Notes: generated by a model not told the origin, from the sequence alone. A stretch of DNA of 64,000 nt from CBDAQD01 sp965275905 (GCA_965275905.1 CBDHYJ010000075.1:1-64000), one strand, 5' to 3'. Positions 53,429-63,985 are shown, counted from the stretch's first letter. Made by a program: numbers and translations.

Positions 53429-54493
53429 TCACGCCGCGTTGACGCGCCGGAACCGGTTCCACAGCGCGAACGGCGCGCCGCTCAGGAACAGATCGACATA
53501 CTTGATCGACTGGTAGTCGCCATTGAGCGAGACCCTGGGCAGTGCATGCAGGTGATCGCGGTGCTCGCCGAACACCATGCCCTTGCGGGTGGTGACGGCC
53601 GCGCGGAACCCGAGTTCCCGGGCAATATCGAACTCCCGCTGTCCGGCGGAGCCAGGATCGCCGTAGGGGTAGCTGAAGAGATCCGGCCAGGTCCCAAGCT
53701 CGTCCGCCAATCGTTGCCGCCCCTGCTCCATCTCTGCGGCGGCGGCGTCCCTTTGAAGCTTGGCCAGGGCGAAGTGATTGACCGTGTGCGCACCGATCGT
53801 GACCAGCGGATCGCCGGCCAGACGACGCACCTCGTCCCACGTCATCGCCTCCCGGCGGCACAGCGCCTTCAGGTCGAGACTATAGTCGGCGCAGAGCGTG
53901 GCGATCGTCCGGCGCTGCTCGTCTTCAGGCACGGCACGCAGATGCCAATAGATCTCCGCATATGCGTCCTGCTTCTGTTCGACGGTCGCTGCCGCAAAGT
54001 CGCGCGCCGTGCCGGAGAGCGTGATGGCGATACTGTCGTTCCCGGCGACGACCTCCTCAAGCGCCAGCCACCACAGCTCGACCTCACCGTCGATGATGCC
54101 GGACGTCACGAACACGGTGAACGGGCAGTCGTGCCTGCGGAACACCGGCAGGGCACATTCGAGATTGTCGCGGTAGCCGTCGTCGATCGTGAAACAGGCA
54201 AATCGCGAGGCTTCATCGCCGGCACAGAGGCGATCGACCGCCTCGCCGAGCGAGACGAATTCGAAGCCGTTCGCCGCGGTAAACCGGAGCACGTCGTCCA
54301 GGAATTCCGGTGTAATCTCGAGAATGCCATTCGGGTGGAAGGCATCAGGCCCGCTTGCCGGCTGCGGGCGAATGTGGTGCAGCGTGAAGATCACCCCTGC
54401 CCCGCCCCACTGCGATTCGAACAGCCGGTAGGCGCCGGTTCTGTAGAGCACGTCGAGGCCGGATTTGATCAGGTTCGGTTTGAGACCGGACAT
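53429..54493 (-). CDS. Polysaccharide deacetylase (NodB-like)
   Basis: 354 residues. Carbohydrate esterase family 4 fold: motif 1 reads CFTIDDGYRDN (the usual TFDDG with Ile for Phe, both Asp kept), motif 2 is the metal-binding HTVNHFAL (HxxxH), and FSYPYGDPGSAG is motif 3. Probably N-deacetylates an exopolysaccharide made by the neighbouring cluster. No signal peptide is evident, so it may act in the cytoplasm or be membrane-associated. Divergent from the acetyltransferase gene at 54700. Confidence 0.9.
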   Translation of the reverse strand: MSGLKPNLIKSGLDVLYRTGAYRLFESQWGGAGVIFTLHHIRPQPASGPDAFHPNGILEITPEFLDDVLRFTAANGFEFVSLGEAVDRLCAGDEASRFACFTIDDGYRDNLECALPVFRRHDCPFTVFVTSGIIDGEVELWWLALEEVVAGNDSIAITLSGTARDFAAATVEQKQDAYAEIYWHLRAVPEDEQRRTIATLCADYSLDLKALCRREAMTWDEVRRLAGDPLVTIGAHTVNHFALAKLQRDAAAAEMEQGRQRLADELGTWPDLFSYPYGDPGSAGQREFDIARELGFRAAVTTRKGMVFGEHRDHLHALPRVSLNGDYQSIKYVDLFLSGAPFALWNRFRRVNAA

Positions 54494-54644
54494 ATGTCTG
54501 CCAGCACTGGTTTTCCCTGAGAAGACTGTGGCAGATCCGGGTTTAGGATTGATTTACGAACCCGCATAAAGCTGCCAAATCTCACGTATGACAACGATTT
54601 ATTGTCAATTCACACCGATAATGCGCTGTTTGAGGAGTGGAGGA

Positions 54645-54725
54645 ATGCCGAACGGACCGGACAACGGGCGGCCCGTCCCGGCGCAGCGGGAACAACCATA
54701 TGTCGACATATGGCTTAAGGGCTGA
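54645..54725 (+). CDS. Possible 26-residue leader peptide
   Basis: An ATG directly after a strong AGGAGTGGAGGA purine tract opens a 26-codon frame (MPNGPDNGRPVPAQREQPYV…) that ends 25 bases inside the next gene, whose own start has no comparable ribosome-binding site. Its translation could regulate or couple that gene. The family is unknown and it may be chance. Confidence 0.3.
   Translation: MPNGPDNGRPVPAQREQPYVDIWLKG
54696..54713. promoter_or_regulatory. 18-bp perfect palindrome at the acetyltransferase start
   Basis: CCATATGTCGACATATGG is a perfect palindrome that includes the start codon at 54700. It could be a repressor site or an RNA hairpin occluding the ribosome. No matching copy was noticed elsewhere in the window. 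Confidence 0.45.
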
Positions 54726-55908
54726 TCGGGACAAAAGCGGCGTGGCTTTTGACACATCGCGCCCGGATGCCGTCTCGCTTTCCGTTCTTCCCGACCTGTC
54801 GGACATCGCACAGGCTTGGCGAAAACTCGAGAAAAAGGCCGTCTGCACCGTATTCCAGACCCATGACTGGCTGTCCACCTGGATGGACACTGTCGGCACC
54901 CCTGAAGATGTGACGGCCCGGATCGCGGTCGGACGGAAGGCGGACGGAGCGCTCGCGTTCATCATGCCGTTCCAGATCTCGAACCACGGAATGACCCGAG
55001 TGCTCGGCTGGCTCGGCGGCCATCACAGCAACTATCAGATGGGGCTGTACTGCCCGGAATGGATCGCCGCGCTGGATGAAACGGGATTCAGAACGGTCTG
55101 GCAGGACGTGCTTGCAGCGATCGGCCCGGTCGATGCGGTGCATTTCGCCAATCAGCCCATGGCCTGGGACGGCAATGCCAACCCGTTTGGCGCCCTGCCC
55201 TCTTCGCCCTCGGCCAATGCATCCTTCCTGCTCAACCTGACGCCGGACTTTCCGGCACTCTACGAATCCAAACGCTCAAGTGCCACACGGCGCAATGCGC
55301 GCAAGCGCGACCGGCGGCTCGCCGAGAATGGCGCCATTGACTTTCGATGCGCGACAGAACCCGCGCAGGCCGACCGGGTCCTCGACATGCTGTTTGAACA
55401 GAAGCTCGCGCGCATGGACGAAATGGGCGTCGGCGACATCTACGGCCCGCATTTTGTTCACTTTCTGAAGAACCTGTCCCGTGCGGCGGGTGACGGCCAA
55501 CCGCCGCTGCTCTGCCAGTATCTGACATGCGGGCGGGAAACGGTCGCCACCGTCGTTGGAGCGGTGTTCCGCAACCGGTATTACGGATTGCTGCTCTCCA
55601 TGACCGAGGGCGACCTCCAGAAGCATTCGCCGGGCGACCTGGCATTGCGCAGGACCATAGAGCACGCTTGCGAGGCCGGCCTCGAGCAGTTCGATCTCTC
55701 GCAGGGCCACGCGGACTACAAGACCGCATGGGCCGACGAGACCATCCGGCAATTTGACACGATCATTCCCCTGACGGCCATCGGCCGGATCTATGCGGCT
55801 CGGGAACGGCTGGCCCTGTCGGTCAAACGCACCGTCAAGGAGTCACCGACGCTCTGGCCCCTCGCCCAGGCCATGCGCCGCAGCCTGCACGGCCGGACGG
55901 CACCCTGA
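54700..55908 (+). CDS. CelD/BcsL-type acetyltransferase (GNAT/FemAB-like, PF13480)
   Basis: 402 residues from the ATG at 54700 (MSTYGLRAD); a GTG at 54637 in frame is less likely. N-terminal ARKLEKKAVCTVFQTHDWLSTW-like segment (VFQTHDWLSTWMDTVG), central RNARKRDRRLAENGAIDF and C-terminal VVGAVFRNRYYGLLLSMTEGDLQKHSPGDLALRRTIEHACEAGLEQFDLSQGHADYKTAWADE, the hallmark of COG5653 acyltransferases in polysaccharide loci. Likely acylates an exopolysaccharide or precursor. Stop is 59 bases before the convergent Wzc-like gene. Confidence 0.85.
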   Translation: MSTYGLRADRDKSGVAFDTSRPDAVSLSVLPDLSDIAQAWRKLEKKAVCTVFQTHDWLSTWMDTVGTPEDVTARIAVGRKADGALAFIMPFQISNHGMTRVLGWLGGHHSNYQMGLYCPEWIAALDETGFRTVWQDVLAAIGPVDAVHFANQPMAWDGNANPFGALPSSPSANASFLLNLTPDFPALYESKRSSATRRNARKRDRRLAENGAIDFRCATEPAQADRVLDMLFEQKLARMDEMGVGDIYGPHFVHFLKNLSRAAGDGQPPLLCQYLTCGRETVATVVGAVFRNRYYGLLLSMTEGDLQKHSPGDLALRRTIEHACEAGLEQFDLSQGHADYKTAWADETIRQFDTIIPLTAIGRIYAARERLALSVKRTVKESPTLWPLAQAMRRSLHGRTAP

Positions 55909-55967
55909 GCATCCCGCTCCCGCCGGCTGCCATCACCTTTGATTTCAGTTTGATGTATCGCCCGGCT

Positions 55968-58254
55968 TCAGGCCGCAGCACCCAGCCGGCTGACCGGATT
56001 TCTGGGCTGAATGGCCAGGCCGGACTGCGTCACGACCGAATCCACGGGGATGACTTCCTGGCAGCCGAGTGACAGCAGCGACTGGATTGCCGCGGCGCCC
56101 GTCCCGGTTTCTCCCGAGCTCACATCGCTCAGCATCACGGCCAGGCGCGAGTGCGTCGCAAAGTGGCTCGCGTCATTCGATGCAACGATCGACGGCGACA
56201 CGATGACCACGTAGTTGTAGGCACGCGAGAGCGCCTCGATGACCCGGTCCATGCGCGGCGAACGCAACTGCGTCCTGCCGTGCTCCAGGGACATCCCGGC
56301 GGTCACGACCTGAACATTCGAACCCGGATCGTCGGTGACGACATCCTTGAACGACGCCGAGCCGAGCAGAAGTTCGGCAAGTCCGGCCGCGGCGGTAACA
56401 CCCATGAGCTGGCCCGCGCCCGCATTGTGGAAGTCGGCGTCGATGAGAAGCACCCGCTCGCCGTTACCACCGAGCGCTCTGGCAAGCGACACGGCAACGA
56501 CGGCGTTGTCCTGTTCCAGCCCCGTTGACGTCAGCAATATGCGGTTGGACTGGACGCGCAGCGCTGACGCCGCGACGGTCGCACGCAGCGTCTGAATGGC
56601 GCTCTCGAACGGAATGCCGGCAATCGTCTGATATGCGGAGGAGTCCCGCATCTGTTGCGGAGGCGGCGGCGCTTGATCGACAACCGGAGCCGGCACGATC
56701 GGCGGCGGCTGAATCCGCGTTTCAAACGTCGTCCGCACCGTCGGCTGATACGGCGGCGCGGGCTCAAAACGGTCCGCCCCGATATCATTCTCGAAAGACG
56801 GGTCATACGATCTCGATGTCGACGAGCCGGCAGCCGGAACCGGTTTCAGTGAGAACATCTCCAGCAGGAATGCGATCACGACAGCCAGGACCGATGAGCC
56901 GACGAGCGCCAACAGAAGGATCGGGCCCGTCTTGGGGAAGCTCGGCGAGCTGTTGATCTGCGCAGTTGAAATGATCCGGGCGGACGGCGGCAGCGAGGTC
57001 ACGTCCTCTCGGGAACTGGCTTCCCTGAAGCGGTCCAGGAAGGATTCCAGCAGGCGGCGGTTCGCGCCGGCCTCGCGCTCAAGCGCCTTCAGGCGGATCT
57101 CGTCCTGATTGCTGAGTGCGGCCTTTGTCTTGAGCGCGACCAAGTTGTCTCGCAGCGCTTTCTCGCGCGCGCCGGCAACCTTCGCCTGGTCTTCCAGCCC
57201 GCGCAGCACCTTCACGGCCTCAACGCGAACCTGCCGGTCGAGGCCCGTACGTTCCGCGACAAGGCGTTTCATCGTCGGATGATTGGGCAGATAGGTAATC
57301 GAAAGGTCGTCGATCCGGCGTTGCAGGACCGCCCGCTGCTCGCGCAGCCGCTGGATCAGCGGCGAATTCAGAACCTCCGGCGCCGTCTCGATCTGTCCCG
57401 GCCGGCGAAGCAACTGCCGGATGGCGTCGCCCCTGGCTTCCGCGGTCGTTCTGGCCGCGGCCGCCTGGGTGATCTGGGTGTTCAGTTCAGACAGAGCCTG
57501 CTTGCTCAGTGTGGTGGTGGCGCCCTGGAACAGGCCAGTCCTGGCGCGAAACTCCTCGACAGCCGACTCAGAATCCACCACACGCTGGCGCAATGTCTCG
57601 ATCTGCCGGGACAGCCACTCGACGGCCCGGCGGCGCATTCTCGAACTTGGCGACCTGGGTCTCGCTGACATACGTCTCCGCGACAGCGTTCGCCACCGCC
57701 GCGGCCCGTTCCGGATTGACCGAAGAGAACTCGATCGCGATGACGCGCGATTCCCGCACCGGCGTCACCTTGAGTTTCGAGTTGAACGATTTGAGGATCT
57801 TCTCCTTGATGGAACGCTGCGTCGGATCTTTCTTCAGGCCGACCGCCATGAGGATCCGTGTCTTGATCGACGGGTTCTTCTTTGTCGAGTTGAATTCGGA
57901 GACTTTGTCGAGCCGCAGTTTCTGCGCAACCTTGAGCGCAAGATCGCGTGACCGGATGACCTGGACCTCGCTTCTGACCGCAAGCGTGTCCGGTGCCACG
58001 GCGGCCCGGTCCGCTGTCGCCCGCGTGAACGCGGATTCACGGTCCTGTATGAGAACCCGCGCCTCGGACGTGTATTTCTGCGTCGCGGTGGCCAGAAACA
58101 GAACGCAGCCGGCCATCGCGATCACCACGATGCCCGCAATCATGATCTTGCGGCGCCAGATCCCCATGACAAGCTCGCGCAGATCGAGCCCGACCGGCGC
58201 ACTGCCGTTGGCCTGCATGCCGTTTGTCGAAGACGATGTGTAGTGCCGATCCAT
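55968..58254 (-). pseudogene. Wzc/ExoP-like polysaccharide chain-length and co-polymerase protein, frameshifted
   Basis: Read through one frameshift this is about 760 residues: a Wzz domain with TM1 (IMIAGIVVIAMAGCVLFLATAT), coiled-coil GumC region (LSRQIETLRQRVVDSESAVEEFRARTGLF…), TM2 (ILLLALVGSSVLAVVIAFLLE) and a C-terminal BY-kinase-like ATPase domain. The break is near 57632: AKFENA continues in the other frame as RRAVEWLSRQIE, explained by one extra C in GCGCCGCCGGG. The ATPase domain keeps LLIDADFHNAG (Walker B) but its Walker A reads STGLEQDNAVVA without the Lys-Thr/Ser. The C-terminus has no tyrosine cluster. Kinase activity therefore seems absent even without the frameshift. Confidence 0.85.
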
Positions 58255-58484
58255 CGCGGGCGGGAATCTCACATTGGTTCAGCTGCCACATTGGTATTTT
58301 TTCGGTAACTATTTCCTTAACGACTGTTTCGAATTTGCATCGCTAATACAGAAATATCACAGCGGAAGCCCTTGATTTCCGGCAATTCTTGATCGCGGAA
58401 GCGGATCGGGCCGATGCTTAACGACTGTCGGAACCCATAGCCCCGCGCAACCGAATCCGCCGTTACGAAGAATCACGCGGCGCT

Positions 58485-60190
58485 TCAGCCCAGCGGCCTG
58501 GCCTTTGCAAACGGGCCCATTGCGCCCGGCTTCCCTTTGATTGCCGGCTCCTCGAGGTAATCCTTTCCGAGGTCTATGGGCGTCCAGTTCACCTCCTCGC
58601 GGAACAGACCGAAAATGTCACCGGTCGAGAACCGCGTTTCGCCCTGAAGCTGGTCGAAAAGCGATGCGCCGTGACGTTCAGCAATCAGATTGCGGTCGAA
58701 TCCCATGACATCGAGCACCGTCGGGACGATCTCGAAATGGCTGGCCTTGCCGATGTTCTTCGATGCGGCCTGCCGCAGACGCGCGTCGAGGTCCCGGCTG
58801 CCCGTCAAGCCATGAGCGGAACCAGCGCCTCGCGCGGATCGGGACCGTGAACGGTACAATGCGACAGACGCCCCTCACTGAACGCCTGGCCGTGATCGGA
58901 CGTATAGAACAGCAGGGTTTCGTCCAGATTGACGTGAGTGGCCATTTGCTGGAAGAACCGGTCCACCGTCCAGACGATCGAGTTCCTGTAGGAATTTATC
59001 CGCGCGTGCTTGCCCTTCCCGTTCGTTGCCGACGGCTTGAACACGGTTTCAGACGCCGGAAAGGCCGTGTCGTACGGGAAATGCGCACCGTTCTTGTTGC
59101 CATAAATGAACACCGGCTGGTCGCCCTCGAGCTCCTCGCGCACGATATCCAGGAGCTTGTAGTCGAGCATCGGCATCTCCACGCCGTCGACCACGACAAA
59201 ACGGTCAATCAGTTTCGTTTCGACCACCGTCATGAAATTCTGCAGCCGGCTGGGGTTCTTGTTGACGCCAGCCTGCGCATCGATGAAGACCGTCCGGTAT
59301 CCCGCCGCTTTGGCATACTGCCAGATCGACGGATTGCGCTTTATCGATCCGACAAGGTCGTTGCGCGTGCCCGAAAGCCGCAGGATGGCATTGGAATAGT
59401 GACTGCAGTTGCTGCCCGAAACCGACGGGCCGAAATCGACGAACAGATCCCGCAGACCGGCAAGACGGGGCGTGTAGGGATTGCCCGGGCGCCAATCGAT
59501 ATAATCCGCGCGCACGCTTTCATCGACCAGCATGACAATGTTCTTCACCGGCGACTTGCGTACAGGACCGGCCGACACGTCGACACGAACCGCGGAGTCA
59601 CCGGTCGCCACCTTCGCCAGCGCGACGGCCGTCACGGCAACCGGCGAAAACTGGGACGGCATGGCTTGCGACCCGCCGCCATCCTTGATCAGGACGATCG
59701 CCGCGATCACCGCAAAGGGCACTGCCGGAGTCCAGCCGAGCCAGCGCAGGCCCCGCCTGAACAGCGGCCGCTCCGGAGACGGAAAGGCAAGCAGGATTGC
59801 AGCGGTCGAGACGAACATGATCACCGCCCAGATCACTGGCTGGGTGTATTCCGCCGCGGCCCGACCGGTCTCGTGCCGGGCGCTCCACAGCGAAACCACG
59901 TCGAACACCGTAAGGTCCGATCCGCTTGCAAAGTAGTAGAGCTGACCCGCCGCCGTCGATGCCGCGATCAGCAGCGCCCAGAACAGGCGCACCGGGCGGT
60001 CAGGCTGCATGGCGGCTATGAACAAAGCCCCCAGAGCCATCGCCCAGATGCCGCAATACATCACGAGGGTCATCATCCGGTTCTGTTCGGCCAGCAGTTC
60101 GACCCGCGACAGAAAGCCGAAGTTCGTGACGAAGACGATGGTAATCAGACCGAGTATAGCGAGCGCTGCCGTGACTAGGATCCTTGGCAT
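58485..60190 (-). pseudogene. Sulfatase-like membrane transferase, frameshifted near its C-terminus
   Basis: N-terminal four to five membrane helices (residues 1-165), then an alkaline-phosphatase-fold domain: NIVMLVDESVRADYIDW, SVSGSNCSHYSNAILRLSG (candidate nucleophile region), QPVFIYGNKNGAHFPYD, and TLLFYTSDHGQAF with metal ligands Asp-His. The frame stops after EALVPLMA (58805). The expected continuation (TGSRDLDARLRQAASKNIGKASHFEIVPTVLDVMGFD…) follows in another frame down to 58485, so one base appears to be missing near 58808. Such enzymes add phosphoethanolamine or phosphoglycerol to surface glycans. The neighbouring genes suggest exopolysaccharide as target. Confidence 0.8.
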
Positions 60191-60484
60191 GGCCCTTCTC
60201 CTTCATTGGATGCCGCAGCCAACGCTTGCCCAAGTCTCCCCCGAACGCACGAAGACAGTAGCATGACTGTTCTGGTTTGTACCGCTTTGGCACATTTCAG
60301 GGAGAACGCTGCAAGTCCCGGTCCAATGCGAGCGGCCGCCCCTGCGCCTCCCACGGCAGCCTCCGGTGTAGGACAAACGGCAGAAATTAGCGAAAAACTT
60401 TAGAAAACAGGCTTAATAAATCTTAACCATTCACCGTGTACGGTAGGTGCAGTTTGGTTCACCAATGCGCATGCGTACAAAGCC

Positions 60485-61158
60485 ATGGTCAAATCCAGAG
60501 TCCTTAAGTCTGCACGGTTCACGCTGATTGCCGCCCTCGCCGGCCTGGCATCTGCATGCACGCTGCACGGCGACAAGTCCGGCAATCCCCTGTTGGCCGG
60601 CTCGGCGCCCAAGGCAGCGAACCAGGCAGCGACGCCGCAAAGCATATCGCCTGCGAGCAGCACGCCGGCCGCATACGCCGCCGTCTCGCAGGACCCTTAC
60701 AGCTACAGAATGGGCAACGGCGACAGGGTTCGCGTCACCGTGTTCGGTGAAGCCGCACTGACCGGCGAATACCTTATCGACGGGCAGCGGCAATCTCTCC
60801 ATGCCGCTGATTTCGCAAGTGCCCGTCGGCGGCCTCACGACCAAGGAGGCGGAGTGGCGCATCGCCGAACGTCTCCGCGCCGGCTACCTCCGCAATCCGA
60901 ACGTCACGGTTCAGGTCCTGACTTACCGGCCATTCTTCATTCTCTGGCGAGGTCCAGCGCTCAGGCCAGTACAACTTCGTCAACGGCATGACCATTCAGA
61001 CGGCGGTTGCGATCGCGGGCGGTTTCACGGCCCGTGCCCGCACCAGCAAGTTCAAGGTCACGAGGCTGAGCCCGGACGGCAGACAGAAACTGCTTCTGAA
61101 GCCAACCGCGCGGGTCAGGCCAGGCGACACCATCGTTGTTTCGGAACGCTTCTTCTGA
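60485..61158 (+). pseudogene. Wza/ExoF-like polysaccharide export lipoprotein, two frameshifts
   Basis: Starts with a lipoprotein signal (lipobox L-A-S-A-C, Cys25), then DPYSYRMGNGDRVRVTVFGEAALTGEYLIDG. The Poly_export continuation SGNLSMPLISQVPVGGLTTKEAEWRIAERLRAGYLRNPNVTVQVLTYRPFFIL is in a second frame from about 60786 (one extra G in GACGGGCAGC). The SLBB part GEVQRSGQYNFVNGMTIQTAVAIAGGF…VRPGDTIVVSERFF is in a third frame from about 60945 (one extra T in CTCTGGCG). Restored length is about 224 residues, a short Wza-type outer-membrane or periplasmic export component. The plus-strand gene is followed 23 bases later by the glycosyltransferase. Confidence 0.82.
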
Positions 61159-61181
61159 TTCAGGAACCGGGGCTGATACAC

Positions 61182-62348
61182 ATGCCGAGACCCATGCGCA
61201 TCCTGCACTGTTTTCGCGCGCCGGTCGGAGGCCTTTTCAGACACGTTCTTGATCTGGCTCAGGGTCAGGCCGAAGCGGGATACGAAGTGGGCCTGCTGTG
61301 CGACGAAACGACGGGCGGCGACGCCGCCATCGACGCACTGGACCTGATCGAACACGACTGCGCTCTCGGCATTCACCGTACGCCGATGGCGCGCCTCATC
61401 AGCCCGCGCGACGTGTCGGCCACCCGACGGCTAGCGGAGCTCGCCAGGTTCCTGGAGATAGACATCCTTCATGGCCACGGCGCCAAGGGTGGTGCCTATG
61501 CACGCATCGCAGCGCAGTTCTCGAAATCCGCGGCGGTTTACACACCGCACGGCGGCAGCCTTCACTACAGCGCGACATCGCCGGCCGGCCTCGTCTTCCT
61601 GACATTGGAGAAGCTGTTGGCCAGGCGCTCTGGCGGCCTCATCTTCGAAAGCCAGTTCAGCCGCGACGTGTTCGCCGCCAAGGTCCGCGCGGACGGATAT
61701 CCCGCCCGCGTGATCCCGAACGGCCTGAAGGCTGAAGAGTTTGCGCCGGTCCCGCTGGTCGACAAGCCCGACGACATCCTTTTCATCGGTGAACTCAGGC
61801 ACCTCAAGGGAGTCGATCTCCTGCTCGATGCGATGTCGGAGTTGGCGAATGAAGGCACGCCTCTAACCGCGACGATCGTTGGCTCAGGGCCGGACGAAGA
61901 AACATTCAAGGCACAGGCCCGCGACCTCGCTCTCGATGGACAGGTCAAATTCGTCGGCGCAAAACCCGCCCGTGATGCCTTCGCGCTGGCGCGACTGCTC
62001 GTCGTGCCGTCGCGGGCGGAATCGTTTCCCTACATCGTGCTTGAAGCAACCGCCGCCCGGAAGCCGGTCATCGCGACGCGCGTTGGCGGCATTCCGGAAA
62101 TCTTCGGCGACCACGCGGACAGGCTCATCGCACCGGATCAGGTCGGCGCCCTCAAAGAGGCGATCCGGACCTTTATCGATGATCCGGCATCAGCAGCGCA
62201 GACTGCCGAGCACATCTCCTTGACCGTCGGAGAACGCTTCAGGGTCGGCGGCATGGTCGCGAGCATCAACGCCTTCTACCACGACGTTCTGGGCACAGAC
62301 GCCCCGGCCGCGGTCCACGGCGCCACGGCGGCCACCCCTGCGGAGTAA
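61182..62348 (+). CDS. Glycosyltransferase family 4
   Basis: 388 residues from the ATG at 61182 (a second ATG at 61194 is possible); the frame is open far upstream only because it crosses the frameshifted export gene. N-terminal GT-B domain RILHCFRAPVGGLFRHVLDLAQGQAEAGYEVGLLCDE with DILHGHGAKGGAYARIAA; C-terminal domain with ILFIGELRHLKGVDLLLDAM, IVGSGPDEETF and the nucleotide-sugar E-x7-E motif in SRAESFPYIVLEATAARKPVIAT. Retaining, GT4 type; adds a sugar to the lipid-linked repeat unit on the cytoplasmic face. Confidence 0.93.
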   Translation: MPRPMRILHCFRAPVGGLFRHVLDLAQGQAEAGYEVGLLCDETTGGDAAIDALDLIEHDCALGIHRTPMARLISPRDVSATRRLAELARFLEIDILHGHGAKGGAYARIAAQFSKSAAVYTPHGGSLHYSATSPAGLVFLTLEKLLARRSGGLIFESQFSRDVFAAKVRADGYPARVIPNGLKAEEFAPVPLVDKPDDILFIGELRHLKGVDLLLDAMSELANEGTPLTATIVGSGPDEETFKAQARDLALDGQVKFVGAKPARDAFALARLLVVPSRAESFPYIVLEATAARKPVIATRVGGIPEIFGDHADRLIAPDQVGALKEAIRTFIDDPASAAQTAEHISLTVGERFRVGGMVASINAFYHDVLGTDAPAAVHGATAATPAE

Positions 62349-62440
62349 CGCTCCGTTAACCATACGGGTGCGACAAAACATAAAGGAGTCTGTGGCAGGG
62401 TAAGGCTCCGTTTCAGCACCTGCCCGACAAGGATTGGTCC

Positions 62441-63985
62441 ATGCACGACAAGAATCCGAAAGCGCAATCCTTGGCGAAGCCTGACGAACTGCTTAAGGCC
62501 GTCGGTATTTCGTCGGACGGCGATCCGGCCACTGGCGACGGACTGGCCAAAGTGCCGGAACGCTCCGACAGTGACAGGTGGCTTACGCCCGTCATCGTCC
62601 TCGGCGTCGTCAGAACGGTCGAACTGCTGATCGTCGCCGCGACCGGTTTCAATATCTGGGCGTTCTATGTCGGCGAGTTGAATACCCCCTTCGCGATCAA
62701 CTATTACTCGGTGATCCTGGTTACCGCGGCAGCGGTTCCGATAACGTTCCAGGTCTTCGATCTCTATTCGGTCGAAGCCCTGCGCAGGTTCATGAGGCAA
62801 TCCGCCCGGCTCATTGTCGCCTGGAGTTGCGTCTTCGCCCTGCTCACCGTCATGGCGTTCTTCACCAAGGTCGGCGCCGAATTCTCCCGTGTCTGGCTCG
62901 CGAGCTGGTTCGGCATCGGCCTCGCCATCCTCCTGCTGTTCCGTGCTCTGATGTCGGTCCTGGTGCATCGCTGGAACGGCGAAGGCAGGCTTGAGCGCCA
63001 CGCGGTCATCATCGGTGGCGGCGATCGGGGCGCGGATCTGATCCGTGCACTCGACGAGTCCAACGACACCGATATCCGCATTACCGGTGTCTTTGACGAC
63101 AGGTCGGACGAACGCTCGCCGTCGAATGTCGCCGGCTATCCGAAACTCGGCACGGTATCTGAGCTTGTCGAGCTTGCCCGCAAGGTGCGCATCGACCTGC
63201 TGATCGTCTCCCTGCCGATTACCGCCGAGAACCGCCTGCTGGAAATTCTGAAAGCACTCTGGGTGCTTCCGGTCGACATCCGTCTGAGCGCGCATACGAA
63301 CAAGCTGCGCTTCCGCCCGCGCTCCTATTCCTATATCGGCGACGTGCCTTTCTTCGACGTCTTCGACAAACCGCTGGCGGACTGGGACTACATTCTGAAA
63401 TCGATCGAGGACAGGGTCATTGCCTTCCTTGCCCTTGTCGCCCTGTCGCCGCTGATGATCCTTACAGCGATCCTCATAAAGCTCGACAGCAAGGGGCCCG
63501 TCTTCTTCAAGCAGAAGCGCTTCGGCTTCAACAACGAGCTGATCGAGGTCTACAAGTTCCGGTCGCTGCGCACGGACATGGAGGACGCCAACGCCTCCAA
63601 ACTGGTGACCAAGGACGACCCGCGGGTCACCCGCGTCGGCCGCTTCATCCGCAAGTCCAGCATCGACGAACTCCCGCAGCTCTTCAATGTGCTGAAGGGC
63701 GACCTTTCGCTGGTCGGCCCGCGTCCCCATGCCGTTATGGCGAAGGCCGCCGACCGCCTTTACACGGAAGTCGTCGACGGTTACTTCGCGCGCCACCGCG
63801 TGAAGCCCGGCATCACCGGCTGGGCCCAGGTCAACGGATGGCGGGGCGAGACGGATACGACGGAAAAGATCCAGCGCCGCGTCGAGCACGACCTCTTTTA
63901 CATCGAGAACTGGTCCGTGCTGTTCGACCTCTACATTCTGGCCATGACTCCGTTCTCGCTGGTCAATACCGAGCAAGCCTACTGA
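62441..63985 (+). CDS. Undecaprenyl-phosphate sugar phosphotransferase (WcaJ/ExoY-type)
   Basis: 514 residues. N-terminal four membrane helices (about 48-165), a CoA-binding-like Rossmann region (AVIIGGGDRGADLIRALDES, about 188 onward), a fifth helix (VIAFLALVALSPLMILTAILIKLDS) and the C-terminal bacterial sugar-transferase domain: GPVFFKQKRFGFNNELIEVYKFRSLR, DPRVTRVGRFIRKSSIDELPQLFNVLKGDLSLVGPRPH and PGITGWAQVNGWRGETD. Transfers the first sugar-1-phosphate (commonly glucose or galactose) to undecaprenyl phosphate, starting exopolysaccharide synthesis. Intact; stop is 16 bases before the window end. Confidence 0.95.
   Translation: MHDKNPKAQSLAKPDELLKAVGISSDGDPATGDGLAKVPERSDSDRWLTPVIVLGVVRTVELLIVAATGFNIWAFYVGELNTPFAINYYSVILVTAAAVPITFQVFDLYSVEALRRFMRQSARLIVAWSCVFALLTVMAFFTKVGAEFSRVWLASWFGIGLAILLLFRALMSVLVHRWNGEGRLERHAVIIGGGDRGADLIRALDESNDTDIRITGVFDDRSDERSPSNVAGYPKLGTVSELVELARKVRIDLLIVSLPITAENRLLEILKALWVLPVDIRLSAHTNKLRFRPRSYSYIGDVPFFDVFDKPLADWDYILKSIEDRVIAFLALVALSPLMILTAILIKLDSKGPVFFKQKRFGFNNELIEVYKFRSLRTDMEDANASKLVTKDDPRVTRVGRFIRKSSIDELPQLFNVLKGDLSLVGPRPHAVMAKAADRLYTEVVDGYFARHRVKPGITGWAQVNGWRGETDTTEKIQRRVEHDLFYIENWSVLFDLYILAMTPFSLVNTEQAY

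Noticed and set aside
62276..63976. 566-codon minus-strand frame opposite the sugar phosphotransferase
   Set aside because: Antisense shadow of a gene with intact diagnostic motifs.
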